Of a DNA stretch of 58,630 nt, positions 1-9,744 are shown piece by piece; the stretch's first letter is position 1; each line of letters begins with the position of its first letter. Origin of the DNA: an uncultured Bacteroidota bacterium (GTDB lineage: Bacteria; Bacteroidota; Bacteroidia; Chitinophagales; Saprospiraceae); contig CAIVGO010000253.1 in NCBI GenBank assembly GCA_903905445.1, positions 1-58,630 on the forward strand, in the 5' to 3' direction. The position numbers were made by a program, and so were the translations under genes. Below the pieces are notes generated by a model that saw nothing but the letters and a program-made list of their open reading frames with translations, was not told the DNA's origin and ran no database searches.

Positions 1-925
1 GCAATTTGCCTGAAAAGGGCAGGTTCATCTGGCAATTTAAGGTAGTTGTCGGGGTTGGGTTAGGATTCAGTTGCATTTGCAGGGGTTTGCTGGCAGGCGT
101 TTCGTGTACCCCGGTTGCACAAGCAGGTGGTACTTCCGGGCACCAGCTGCGGGCTGCAAGGGTACAATCGAGCACAAAAGGATTGGGTTTTCCATCCTGA
201 TAGGCCGCAATTTGCCAGGTTTTGCGCAATTCAACCGAATCGGCCGGATCTTGTTCATTCCATTTACACAGCGTAAGGCGCTGAATTTCAAAGTAATTAG
301 GGTCGGCGATATTGGCCTGGGCGCGATACATGGTATAAAAGTAAAATACAGACCGCGCCAAATCGCCCTTTACTTTTTCGCGGGGTTCGAAAGCCGTTGC
401 CCGGGATTCGGAATAGGCGTTAATATTCGTGGTGGGAACAGCCGTAAATATCTGATTATTGATAAACCATTTATCCACCTGCGTATCCACAATATCCAGG
501 TAAGGCTTGTCCGCGCGTGCCTCATTTACAGGAATGCGAGCAGGGTAGAGGTGGTGCATGTCGCTGCGGGCATTGCCGTCGGCTGCACCTTTGCCTTGCG
601 GATAGGCGTGTTCGGTATTCATGCCATTGGTACCGCCGCCCAGGTAAATATACTGCGTAGGATCTTGATTAGGAGCAAGATATAAAGTATGGCCGGAGTA
701 TATACATCGAATGCTGTCGTCATCGGCAGCCAAAATTTTGGCATAGAGTGTATCCCGTGCATCCGCGTAAGTAAGCACATTGACCGGGCGGTAGTGGCTG
801 GCCAGGCTATCAATGAGTTCGTCTCCAAACAGGTTAAAGAATACGTTTTCAAATCCCTGTTGGGCTTGAAGGGTGCTGTTACCGAGCAAAAAGAACAGAA
901 AAATGAACTGGAAATTGTTTTTCAT
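1..925 (-). CDS. Endonuclease I family secreted nuclease with probable start of a T9SS C-terminal domain (3' end outside window)
   Basis: Reading the minus strand from ATG at 925 gives an uninterrupted frame to position 1 (absent from ORF track because no stop in window): MKNNFQFIFLFFLLGNSTLQAQQGF...GGGTNGMNTEHAYPQGKGAADGNARSDMHHLYPA...; NxEHxxPQ...SDxHHLxP motif of endonuclease I; end reads LNPNPTPTTTLN, resembling a T9SS sorting domain. Confidence 0.85.
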   Translation of the reverse strand, partial: MKNNFQFIFLFFLLGNSTLQAQQGFENVFFNLFGDELIDSLASHYRPVNVLTYADARDTLYAKILAADDDSIRCIYSGHTLYLAPNQDPTQYIYLGGGTNGMNTEHAYPQGKGAADGNARSDMHHLYPARIPVNEARADKPYLDIVDTQVDKWFINNQIFTAVPTTNINAYSESRATAFEPREKVKGDLARSVFYFYTMYRAQANIADPNYFEIQRLTLCKWNEQDPADSVELRKTWQIAAYQDGKPNPFVLDCTLAARSWCPEVPPACATGVHETPASKPLQMQLNPNPTPTTTLNCQMNLPFSGKL

Positions 926-1090
926 AGAAAAGTAGGCCGCGTGCTGTTTGGATGTTGGGCGCAAAGATAGGGCACAAAAACCAGGAAGTCTATTAGATCA
1001 CAGTTATAGTCAACGCAAAGTGGTTATCAAAACGGCTGGATTCGAATCCATTGAAAATCAATTTTTATCCATCCATCCCTCAAATCCACT

Positions 1091-2500
1091 TTAATCTTGG
1101 TATAAGTCCGCATGTAGTATTTTTTCAAAATAGCCTTTTTCGGTTAAAATCTTTTCCGCTTCAATTTCCTGCCAGAGACGTTCCACGGCTTTTCGGTTGC
1201 GGAGGTCGGTATGCATGAGTTTTTCGGTGTATTTGATCACATTCAGGTAATTGCTGCGGTGATACCCTAATACGTGTTTGCGGTGGATGTAATTGCGCAT
1301 GGCATCGAGGTGCGATTGGAGGGCGTCAAAGGCATTGGTTTCATAATAGGTCTTGAGTAGCAGTGTTTTGGCGGCCAAATTGCGCAAAGGATCGCGGTAA
1401 TTGGTTTTTTGAAGCAATTCGAGCACAAAATCGTAGTGTTTGCTGGCATATTCAAGGCGGGCCAGGTTGAAACTAAAGGCGCTTTCCCGATATTTTTTTT
1501 CCAGTTTGTGTTTGAATTCATTGATGAAATACCGCACCCAGTCTAGTTCTCCTGCCTGCAAGCCAGCGGCTACGATATTGTGGTAGGTAAACCTGGAAAG
1601 TATCCCGTTTTCAAACAAATATCCCTTTAATAGGCCCTCTTTATACAAATCCAATACTTCTTGCAAATATTCGGCTTTGCCTGCGTTCAGGCAGCGCACG
1701 CAAAAATTGATGGCCCAAATGTATAAACCATGCATTTCTTCCAAATTAAAGCGCAAAGCATGGACAAAAAGGGCATTTTTGAAATTTTTGAAATGAAGTT
1801 CCTGCTCCGGAAAGCTGAGCATATAATAACACAAGAGGTACACTTCCAGGGCCGGATGCGCTTTTAAATCCTGTTTTTCCGCTTGGGCAATGATGGGTTG
1901 TGCCCAATCCATATCATTTTGCTCCGAGGGGTACACCGATTGATGGGCCGTGCGCAAACAAAAAAGCCGCAATTTTCGAATCAAATACTCCACATCGGCC
2001 GTGTCGGAGATGGTATGCAGCAATGCAATTTCCGTCGGATTTTTGACATATACCGTTTGAAATCGCGCCCATTGCAGGCGGTGTTGGAGGCCATAAAACG
2101 ATTCGTCCCGCAGCGGTTGTTTTTGCAAATTGCGGTCCAGGTCCTTCTGAACCCGCTCAAAAGCATCAGGAAGTGCCCGTTTGCGGTACGCAATCGACAA
2201 CATTAAATTAGCCTCCAAAGGGTTGGATTCCAGTTCTTTAATGATAAAATAGCGCTCCATCAATTGCAATAAGTAACTCATCAGCAGCCGCATTTTCTGA
2301 TCGTCATATGCGACATCAGGTTGTACTTGCTGCCAGATTTCCTCCTTGCTGGGCGGGGTTGTATATTGTGCCAACAACTCAAAAAGCACCGCCAGATCTT
2401 CCCGCTGGTTGAAGTAGGGGGAGCGTAAAAACTTGCGCAATTCCCGCTTTTCAATGGGCGTAAGCGTGGTAATCAGTTGAAAAAGACTACTTTTTTCCAT
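1091..2500 (-). CDS. Conserved hypothetical protein (469 aa, helical, repeat-like)
   Basis: Long ORF, coherent protein MEKSSLFQLITTLTPIEKRELRKFLRSPYFNQRED...; no recognised domain. Confidence 0.8.
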   Translation of the reverse strand: MEKSSLFQLITTLTPIEKRELRKFLRSPYFNQREDLAVLFELLAQYTTPPSKEEIWQQVQPDVAYDDQKMRLLMSYLLQLMERYFIIKELESNPLEANLMLSIAYRKRALPDAFERVQKDLDRNLQKQPLRDESFYGLQHRLQWARFQTVYVKNPTEIALLHTISDTADVEYLIRKLRLFCLRTAHQSVYPSEQNDMDWAQPIIAQAEKQDLKAHPALEVYLLCYYMLSFPEQELHFKNFKNALFVHALRFNLEEMHGLYIWAINFCVRCLNAGKAEYLQEVLDLYKEGLLKGYLFENGILSRFTYHNIVAAGLQAGELDWVRYFINEFKHKLEKKYRESAFSFNLARLEYASKHYDFVLELLQKTNYRDPLRNLAAKTLLLKTYYETNAFDALQSHLDAMRNYIHRKHVLGYHRSNYLNVIKYTEKLMHTDLRNRKAVERLWQEIEAEKILTEKGYFEKILHADLYQD

Positions 2501-2751
2501 AAAAGTACAAGGTAGTCAAATCTTTTTTTCATAATTTGATTTACAAAAATACTGTGAAATGTTCAATATAAAGAACTTACATTTAAAAAAGTCTGAAAAG
2601 TACTCTACAAAATGATTAAATTGATTTTGGTGGCCTAATTACTTCGTTGCACTTTTGTATCGTTCAAAAGAAGTGTACACTTGAAAACGACACCTAACCG
2701 GCTGATTCATCCCAACTAAAACAACAACTTGCAAAAAAATCAGGTAATCCT

Positions 2752-5250
2752 ATGAAAAATGCTTTTATTCAACCAATGCAATTCGAATCCATGAAGATCC
2801 TCCTTCGAGCGGGATGTATCCTGCCATTGCTCTTGCTAGCCCTGTTTGGGCAGGCACAAGATTGTCAAAATGACATCATAAAGCCAATTTGTACGCCCCC
2901 CGCGAATGTGTCGGTGAGTTGCGAACAATTTGATCCAACTTTGGCGGCTTATAGTTATGCACTTGCCACCGATGATTGTTGCCTGGATACAATTACTGTT
3001 GCATTAAACTATGGTCTTTTTGATACGATTTGTAGCAAAGGAACCATTTTGCGTACATTTAAAGCCCTGGATTGCAGTGCCAACTCCGCTACTTGTTCGC
3101 AGCGCATCGTGGTTTCCCATGTACAAAATTATGCGGTACACTTTCCCGACGATTTAATCCTTTCAACCTTTAATGCCACCGGCAATTACGGCGAGCCTAG
3201 TTTTCTGGGCAAAGACTGCGAAGTGATCGGCGTTTCCTATTCGGATCAGGTGTTTAACATTGTCCAAGATTCTACGATTCGGTTGGAGCGCACCTGGACC
3301 ATCATTAACTGGTGTACCTATGATCCGAATTTGCCGGTAATTAATGTGCCGAACCCACAACCCAATGTGTTTCCAAAACATCCGGACAATTTTCCCGGCC
3401 CGATTGTGTCGGCTTCCGGTACGCCTTTTCCTTGGTCGCCTACCATCTCCAAGATTTTACCAGATGACCCTTTTCCAACTAATTTTTCTACCTTTTTTAA
3501 TCTAAATGCCAATGGCTACCGCTATTTGCAGATTATTTTGATCACGGATACGGTTTTAGCGGGCGTGCAGGGCCGGGTATTTGGAGACAATAACCAGAAT
3601 TGCAGTTTGGAAACAGGCGAGCCTTACCTGGCGGGTTGGAATGTGAAAGCAAGAGGACTCATTTCGGGCGTCGAAAACTTTGGTCGAACAGACGCGAATG
3701 GCTATTACGGTATTTCCCTACCGAATGTGGACACTTTGATGGAGGTAACCGTGCTTCCTAGTATTCCTACCGAAGAGATATGTCCATTAATCGACACGGT
3801 GCAGGCACAAGGCGGCATTCTTGCTGATTTGAATATGCCCGTTACCCTGAACAATACTTGCCGTTTGCTTACCATAAGCTTGTCTACCAATCGTTTACGC
3901 CGGTGTTTTCAAAACTCCTACTATTTTGAGGCTTGTAATTTGAGCACCCAGGATGTTCCCAATACCCGCGTAGAAGTGCAGTTAGATCCATTTTTTACTG
4001 ATCCGGTTTTCAGCGCACCTGCTACCGACTTGGGTAACAATAAATGGTCAGTGAGCCTGGATACCCTAAATACCGGGGAATGTAAAAATTTCTATGTGAA
4101 CTTTGTCCTCAGTTGCGAAGCAGAATTCGGTGCAACCCATTGTACAGAAGCCCATATTTTCCCGGATACCCTTTGCCGCACCAACGCCAACTGGTCGGGT
4201 GCCGATGTACGCCTGGAGATAACCTGTGAAGCCGATAGTGTCCGTATGCAAATCAAAAACCAGGGCGCTGGAAACATGGCCCAGGAACTTGATTTTGTGG
4301 TGGTAGAAGACATTATCATGTATCAGGAAGGCAAATTCCAGTTGTCTGCCGATGGTATCAAGGAACTCGTATTGCCTGCCAATGGCGCAACCTGGCGTTT
4401 GCAGGCCAACCAGGAGCCATTTCATCCTTATGGCGGACCAGCAGTGGCTGTTGTAGAAGGTTGTGGTGGTATCAACCAAACAGGTTTGGTACGGCAGTTT
4501 CCGGTAGACGATCCGAACCCGTTTGTTGCACTGGACTGCGAACAAAACATTGGCTCTTACGATCCCAACGACAAGCAAGCAATGCCGGAAGGATATGGCG
4601 CGCAGCATTTATTAAAAGCCAATACCGATTTGGAGTATAAAATCCGCTTCCAAAATACGGGTACCGATACGGCCTTCAATATTGTGGTATTGGATACTTT
4701 GTCGGAATTCCTGGATGCTAATTCGGTACGTCCCGGCGCTTCAAGCCATTTATATGCCTACGATTTGCTGGAAAACAACGTGTTACGGTTTTCATTTAAA
4801 AACATCATGTTGCCCGATAGCCATGTGAATCAAATTGCTTCCAACGGGTTTTTCAAATTCAGCGTAAAGCAAAAAGCCAATAATCCGGACGAAACCTTGT
4901 TGGAGAACAAAGCGGCCATTTATTTTGATTTCAATGCGCCGGTGATCACCAATATGGTTTATCACACCATTGGTACCCATTTTGTTCAAAGTGTGGGTGT
5001 AGATGCTGGGCAAAAGCAATCCGATGTAAAGATTTATCCGAACCCTGCAGGCGATCAATTATTTATTGAAATACCTTCCGGCGCGGGTTTCCTCACCTTG
5101 CGCAATAGCCAGGGACAATTAGTTCGTAATCAAGTGATTACCCAAACGATAACGCGTGTTGGACGGAGCAATCTACCCGCAGGATTGTATTTCTTTACCA
5201 TTCAGGATGGTAGCAAATCTGCGATTGAGGGTAAGATAATATTCCGGTAG
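2752..5250 (+). CDS. T9SS type A sorting domain-containing surface protein with a conserved SYDPNDK...YKIRFQNTGTDTAFNIVVLDTLS domain (DUF11/DUF7619-like)
   Basis: 832 aa, signal peptide, C-terminal IYPNPAGDQLFIEI...GLYFFTIQDG...IIFR sorting domain. Confidence 0.85.
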   Translation: MKNAFIQPMQFESMKILLRAGCILPLLLLALFGQAQDCQNDIIKPICTPPANVSVSCEQFDPTLAAYSYALATDDCCLDTITVALNYGLFDTICSKGTILRTFKALDCSANSATCSQRIVVSHVQNYAVHFPDDLILSTFNATGNYGEPSFLGKDCEVIGVSYSDQVFNIVQDSTIRLERTWTIINWCTYDPNLPVINVPNPQPNVFPKHPDNFPGPIVSASGTPFPWSPTISKILPDDPFPTNFSTFFNLNANGYRYLQIILITDTVLAGVQGRVFGDNNQNCSLETGEPYLAGWNVKARGLISGVENFGRTDANGYYGISLPNVDTLMEVTVLPSIPTEEICPLIDTVQAQGGILADLNMPVTLNNTCRLLTISLSTNRLRRCFQNSYYFEACNLSTQDVPNTRVEVQLDPFFTDPVFSAPATDLGNNKWSVSLDTLNTGECKNFYVNFVLSCEAEFGATHCTEAHIFPDTLCRTNANWSGADVRLEITCEADSVRMQIKNQGAGNMAQELDFVVVEDIIMYQEGKFQLSADGIKELVLPANGATWRLQANQEPFHPYGGPAVAVVEGCGGINQTGLVRQFPVDDPNPFVALDCEQNIGSYDPNDKQAMPEGYGAQHLLKANTDLEYKIRFQNTGTDTAFNIVVLDTLSEFLDANSVRPGASSHLYAYDLLENNVLRFSFKNIMLPDSHVNQIASNGFFKFSVKQKANNPDETLLENKAAIYFDFNAPVITNMVYHTIGTHFVQSVGVDAGQKQSDVKIYPNPAGDQLFIEIPSGAGFLTLRNSQGQLVRNQVITQTITRVGRSNLPAGLYFFTIQDGSKSAIEGKIIFR

Positions 5251-5277
5251 GAGCCCCTCATTCAGACCATAAACTTT

Positions 5278-5311
5278 AAAGGAGTCATCCTCTTAACAGG
5301 GTGACTCCTTT
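5278..5311 (+). terminator. Intrinsic terminator downstream of the T9SS protein gene
   Basis: aaaGGAGTCATCC-tcttaaca-GGGTGACTCCttt followed by tatttttg; 10-bp stem with one U.G wobble. Confidence 0.75.
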
Positions 5312-5336
5312 ATTTTTGATGGTGAATCAAATAAGT

Positions 5337-5459
5337 TTAATGTTTCCAGATGATCAGAGAAGCAATAATCATGAAAAACATCAACATGCAAACAAAACAC
5401 GCGATGTATTCATACTTTATTTCATTCAAGTCTGCCTTAAAGGGTAATTTTGAAAACAT
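5337..5459 (-). CDS. Candidate 40-aa single-TM small membrane protein
   Basis: Below ORF-track cutoff; translation MFSKLPFKADLNEIKYEYIACFVCMLMFFMIIASLIIWKH*; one clear hydrophobic segment. Confidence 0.45.
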   Translation of the reverse strand: MFSKLPFKADLNEIKYEYIACFVCMLMFFMIIASLIIWKH

Positions 5460-5671
5460 GACGGCTAGTGTTGTTTAAAGCGGCAACCAACACGATGGCA
5501 GCAGCTAATCGTTATAAATCAAGATCATAAGAAGGGAGGAACCGCTAATATCCGATTAAAGTAAGTCAGCAAAGTTAATCTTTACTTTACATAAAATACA
5601 TACTTGTGTATATTTAATTTTAATTCTATTTTGATGGGAATTTTGAAGGTATTTCAGAATAAAATTTGGCG

Positions 5672-6727
5672 CTAAAGGGGCGTTTTTGCATTGTCGGGCA
5701 AAGGCATCCGCAAATAAAACGTGGCACCCTGATCTTTACCTAGGCTTTCCACCCAAATGTTACCCTGGTGACGGTTTACGATTCGTTTCACAATGGCCAG
5801 TCCGGCGCCGGATCCTTCGAAGGCCGAACGTGCGTGGGCGGTATGAAAAAGTTGGAAAATCTGATCTATTCCTTCCGGGGGAATGCCTGCTCCATTATCC
5901 GCTATGCTGATTTCGACAAAATCAATGCCTTTATAGCCATTAATATTTATATGTGGCTTCGGATTGTATTTCGTAAATTTAAATGCGTTGCTGATTAAGT
6001 TGGTAAATGCCTGCCGGATCAACAGTGGGTCGGCAAATATGGTGGGCAAGGGTGTCGTAATATCTACGGTAGTTTGGGCATATGCTTCAAACGATTGTTG
6101 CAACTGGCGGGTGATTTTATTCAACAACACCACCAAATCAATCTCCTGAATGCTCAAATCAACATTGTCGGCATAAGAATAGGCTGCGATGCTGTCAATC
6201 ATGTCGCGGCTATCAAGCAGCAAGTGTTTTGTTTGCTCCACATAGTAGATCAGTTCTTCGTCTTGTTCGGGCGATTTACGCGCCAAGGCTAAGTCCATGA
6301 AGTACAACGCATTATTTAAGGGCGTTTTCAGGTCGTGGCTGATGGTGTAATTAAAAGCCCGCAATTCCATTTCTTTGCGTGCTGCTATTTTTCGCAGGTG
6401 ATCGTGTACTTGTTGTTGGCGTTGGACGGTAATTTTTAGTAACGTCAACTGATTGTTCCATTTTTTATTATCAATCGGTTCTAGTTCAGGGATCGTTTCT
6501 AAGGTATTGATATTATCGTATGCTAAGGAGTTTTCGATCAGTTTTAAATCGGAATATAAAGGTTCCATCGCCGCATCGAGTTGGGTGCGGACGGCTTCAA
6601 TTTGTTTGCTCCATTTTCGGGTAAGCGATTGGCCTATCGTGCGACGACGGCGACGCTCAATTAAACTCCAAAAAAACAGCAAGCCACAAAGCGCAAGTAG
6701 CGCCAAATTCAAGGGTTGGAACAGCAT
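5672..6727 (-). CDS. Sensor histidine kinase (HisKA + HATPase)
   Basis: H-box FNYTISHDLKTPLNN, N-box FTNLISNAFKFT, G-boxes DNGAGIPPEG and GSGAGLAIVKRI. Confidence 0.9.
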   Translation of the reverse strand: MLFQPLNLALLALCGLLFFWSLIERRRRRTIGQSLTRKWSKQIEAVRTQLDAAMEPLYSDLKLIENSLAYDNINTLETIPELEPIDNKKWNNQLTLLKITVQRQQQVHDHLRKIAARKEMELRAFNYTISHDLKTPLNNALYFMDLALARKSPEQDEELIYYVEQTKHLLLDSRDMIDSIAAYSYADNVDLSIQEIDLVVLLNKITRQLQQSFEAYAQTTVDITTPLPTIFADPLLIRQAFTNLISNAFKFTKYNPKPHININGYKGIDFVEISIADNGAGIPPEGIDQIFQLFHTAHARSAFEGSGAGLAIVKRIVNRHQGNIWVESLGKDQGATFYLRMPLPDNAKTPL

Positions 6728-6737
6728 CGTTGCCGTG

Positions 6738-7364
6738 TTATATCAGCTCGTCTTTCAAAGCGCGGATTGCATCGATCTTATTATTGACGTGCAGCTTTTT
6801 ATAGATGTTTTTGACGTGGTAGCGTATACCATCTATGGTCATGCTGAGCATTTCTGCTGCTTCTTCATAACTTTCCCCGGCCGCAAATATTTTCAAAATT
6901 TGCAATTCTTTTGGACTGAGCAGGTCGGAGGTAGGTGAGCTGGTAGGGTTATGGTAGGTGATCAGTTTTTTGGCCATTTTAGGCGATATCAAGGCCCCGC
7001 CCAAGGCAATGGATTGGATCATTTCTGGCAATTGCAAAATTGGAAAACCCTTCAACAGGTAACCGCTGGCTCCAGCATGCAAAGCCTTTAGCAAATGTTC
7101 TTCTTCTTCAAATTGCGTGAACATTACGATCTCGGCATCCGGGAAACGCTTTTTTAGATTGGGCAATACTTCAAGTCCCGATAAACCAGGCAATTGAATA
7201 TCAACAAAAATCACGTCTAATACAACACGATCTGGCAATAATTCCCAAAAACTTTCTACAGATTCAGCAGCAACAGAACAAACAATGGCTGGCTGCAATT
7301 TGAGCACTTCTTGGAGGCTTTTCAGGGTATTTAAATCGTCTTCAATGAAGGCTATTTTTAACAT
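6738..7364 (-). CDS. Response regulator, NarL/LuxR family
   Basis: Receiver FIEDD...FVDIQLPGLSG...; LuxR HTH LSPKELQILKIFAAGESYEEAAEMLSMTIDGIRYHVKNIYKKLHVNNKIDAI. Confidence 0.9.
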   Translation of the reverse strand: MLKIAFIEDDLNTLKSLQEVLKLQPAIVCSVAAESVESFWELLPDRVVLDVIFVDIQLPGLSGLEVLPNLKKRFPDAEIVMFTQFEEEEHLLKALHAGASGYLLKGFPILQLPEMIQSIALGGALISPKMAKKLITYHNPTSSPTSDLLSPKELQILKIFAAGESYEEAAEMLSMTIDGIRYHVKNIYKKLHVNNKIDAIRALKDELI

Positions 7365-7592
7365 TTTGTTTTCGAATGGGTAGTCTGGTTCTGAATTTGG
7401 TTGATAATTTCAAGATTATATTCAGCAGTGAGGGAGCATTATTGACTACTATTAAAAAGAAGGCGTAAAAATCGGTGAAATTTCCTAGAATCCAACCGAC
7501 TTTCACTTTTATTTCGAACAAATAATGTACCAAGTCTATTGGGATATAAAAAATAAAAATAGAAAATATGTAAATCGTTTAAAAACAGTATA

Positions 7593-7615
7593 TTATAAAA
7601 TAATTTATTTTATAA
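7593..7615. repeat. Perfect 11-bp all-A/T inverted repeat with 1-nt centre
   Basis: TTATAAAATAA-t-TTATTTTATAA. Confidence 0.7.
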
Positions 7616-7617
7616 AT

Positions 7618-7655
7618 AGAAACACGGATCGAAATTGTGCATCGCCCGTGTTTCT
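7618..7655 (-). terminator. Probable terminator hairpin downstream of icd
   Basis: AGAAACACGG...CCGTGTTTCT perfect 10-bp arms, then AT-rich tail on the minus strand. Confidence 0.6.
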
Positions 7656-7685
7656 AGTTACTACGCGTAAACAAATTGTTATTTA

Positions 7686-9131
7686 TTAGGCTCCTTGTCC
7701 GGCAGAAAAAACAGGTTCGCCGTTCAGCGTACAGAGGTTTTCCGTTTTAATAATGTTATAGCCCGCCGAGGTAATCCGATGTTGCAAGGCAATAATATCG
7801 AGGTACGGAATCGCCTGCAGGGTTTCTGATTTGAACCGGCAACGCCAATGGTCGGTGCAAAATGTTTCCGGGATTCCGCCTGGATACACTTTTACCCCCC
7901 GGTTGGTGATCATGGAGAGGCTTAAGTCACCTGCACCAAAGGCTTGAATGGCATCACCCAATACCTGCGGGTTGCGGTTTTCGTGGTACAGAAAAATATC
8001 GACCCCAACCGTTTCAAGCGTTGCAGGTTTCGGGGTACTTAGTTTAATTTGAATGCGCTCTTTGGCCTTGCTGTAATCGACGGTTTTAAGTTTTTGAGGT
8101 TTTTGTCCGAGCCGTGCAATCACAGCATCGGCAAATTCGCGGGTACCTACCTTTTGGGTGCTTACGCTTTCGTCATATATATCATAGGTGTGTACACCGT
8201 CTTCCAAAGTACGAAGCCAGGCATTGTGGACCTTTTCGGCAACAGCAGCTTGTTCGATGTGTACCAGCATTTGTACAGCGCCGAGCAACAAGCCACTTGG
8301 ATTGGCCAGGTTTTGTCCGGCACGCCGTGGCGCCGAACCATGAATGGCTTCAAACATGGCCACCGAAGCACCAATATTGGCGGAACCTGCCAAGCCAACT
8401 GATCCTGCAATTTGTGCAGCTACATCCGAAAGAATATCCCCATACAGGTTGGGCATTACAATTACATCAAAGTTTTCGGGCGTATCAGCCAATTTCGCTG
8501 CGCCAATATCGACAATCCAGTGTTCGTTTTCCAAATCAGGGTATTCCAGGGCCACTTCATCAAAAACTTTGTGAAACAGTCCATCGGTCTGTTTCATGAT
8601 ATTGTCTTTGGTGAAACAAGTCACTTTTTTCCGGCCATATTGCCTTGCGTATTCAAAGGCATATCGGATAATTTTCTCGGTTCCAGGTCGGCTGATCACT
8701 TTTAGGCATTGTACAACCTCAGGGGTTTGTTGGTGTTCAATCCCGGCATACAAGTCTTCCTCATTTTCTCGAACAATTACCACGTCCATCACCGGGTGTT
8801 TGGTGGCCACATAAGGCGCATAAGAAACACAGGGGCGAATGTTGGCAAACAGGCCCAACATTTTACGGGTAGTTACATTCAAACTTTTAAAACCGCCCCC
8901 CTGTGGGGTGGTAATCGGTGCCTTTAAAAACACTTTAGTCCGACGAAGCGATTCCCAAGCAGCCGCATCAATGCCTGCGCTGTTGCCGCTCAGATATACT
9001 TTTTCGCCAATTTCAATAACCTCAGGCTCAATTTGAGCGCCTGCTGCCTGAATAATGCGCAAGGTTGCTTCCATGATTTCCGGGCCGATTCCATCGCCAT
9101 AAGCAACCGTAATAGGAGTAAGTGGTGTCAT
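7686..9131 (-). CDS. icd: Isocitrate dehydrogenase (long form with C-terminal extension)
   Basis: 481 aa; ITVAYGDGIGPEIMEATLRII, ENEEDLYAGIEH, NLYGDILSDVAAQIAGSVGLAGSANIG, EAIHGSAP. Confidence 0.92.
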   Translation of the reverse strand: MTPLTPITVAYGDGIGPEIMEATLRIIQAAGAQIEPEVIEIGEKVYLSGNSAGIDAAAWESLRRTKVFLKAPITTPQGGGFKSLNVTTRKMLGLFANIRPCVSYAPYVATKHPVMDVVIVRENEEDLYAGIEHQQTPEVVQCLKVISRPGTEKIIRYAFEYARQYGRKKVTCFTKDNIMKQTDGLFHKVFDEVALEYPDLENEHWIVDIGAAKLADTPENFDVIVMPNLYGDILSDVAAQIAGSVGLAGSANIGASVAMFEAIHGSAPRRAGQNLANPSGLLLGAVQMLVHIEQAAVAEKVHNAWLRTLEDGVHTYDIYDESVSTQKVGTREFADAVIARLGQKPQKLKTVDYSKAKERIQIKLSTPKPATLETVGVDIFLYHENRNPQVLGDAIQAFGAGDLSLSMITNRGVKVYPGGIPETFCTDHWRCRFKSETLQAIPYLDIIALQHRITSAGYNIIKTENLCTLNGEPVFSAGQGA

Positions 9132-9312
9132 AACAAAATCTGTTTGGTGTTGTACCTTTAGTGAATAGGTAGTTTAACTTTTCGATGCAAAAGTATTGCT
9201 ATTATATTGAAACGCAAAATTGCGGCCTTATTTTATGTAAAGCCTGGATCATTGATAAATATCGTACGTTTTACAGATTGGAATCGTACTCAAATGGAAT
9301 CATTCCGGCAAA

Positions 9313-9744
9313 TCATGCAGCGGTAATGAAAAAATCAACCAGGACGCTGTGCTTTTTTAGTTTTTCCAACGCTTCTATATTGAGCGGTTTGGGCAAAAAG
9401 TCAACGACCAAGGGGTGATTCAGGGCGCGGTCCTTTTCAAAAGGATCTACGCTCGAGGAAAGGATAAAGATTTTGGTTTGTGGCGTTTTTTCTGGAAACA
9501 TTTCGGCGAAAGCAGACAAAAACTCCCAGCCATTCATAACAGGCATGTTCAAGTCCAACAAAATGACTTCCGGATAAACCCGTGCTTCCATGGGTAAATT
9601 TTGTTGTTCCGAAAAATGTTCGAGTGCGTAGGCGCCGTTTTCTGCGGTCAACAATGTTTCGCAAAAGTTGGCTTTCTCCAAAATCAGTCGAATGAGCATG
9701 AGGGTCATTTTGTCGTCATCGACGCATAGCAAGGTGGGGATCAT
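9313..9744 (-). CDS. Single-domain response regulator
   Basis: LLCVDDDKMTLMLIRLIL...VILLDLNMPVMNGWEFL...; overlaps upstream kinase ORF by 4 nt. Confidence 0.88.
   Translation of the reverse strand: MIPTLLCVDDDKMTLMLIRLILEKANFCETLLTAENGAYALEHFSEQQNLPMEARVYPEVILLDLNMPVMNGWEFLSAFAEMFPEKTPQTKIFILSSSVDPFEKDRALNHPLVVDFLPKPLNIEALEKLKKHSVLVDFFITAA

Noticed and set aside
71-685. 204-aa plus-strand ORF
   Set aside because: Antisense to the endonuclease I reading frame; low-complexity translation with no recognisable domain.
1046-1060. GGATTCGAATCC resembling a tRNA T-arm
   Set aside because: No matching acceptor, anticodon or D arms nearby; only a short palindrome.
4066-4608. 180-aa minus-strand ORF
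   Set aside because: Lies fully within and antisense to the T9SS protein gene; no domain similarity.
5758-5773. TGTTACCCTGGTGACG similar to the Crp/Fnr operator
   Set aside because: Right arm mismatched, located within the histidine kinase coding region, no promoter context.
7686-9131. C-terminal ~150-aa extension of isocitrate dehydrogenase as novel fusion
   Set aside because: Long IDH forms of about 480-500 aa (Thermus/Rickettsia-like) are already known, so not novel.
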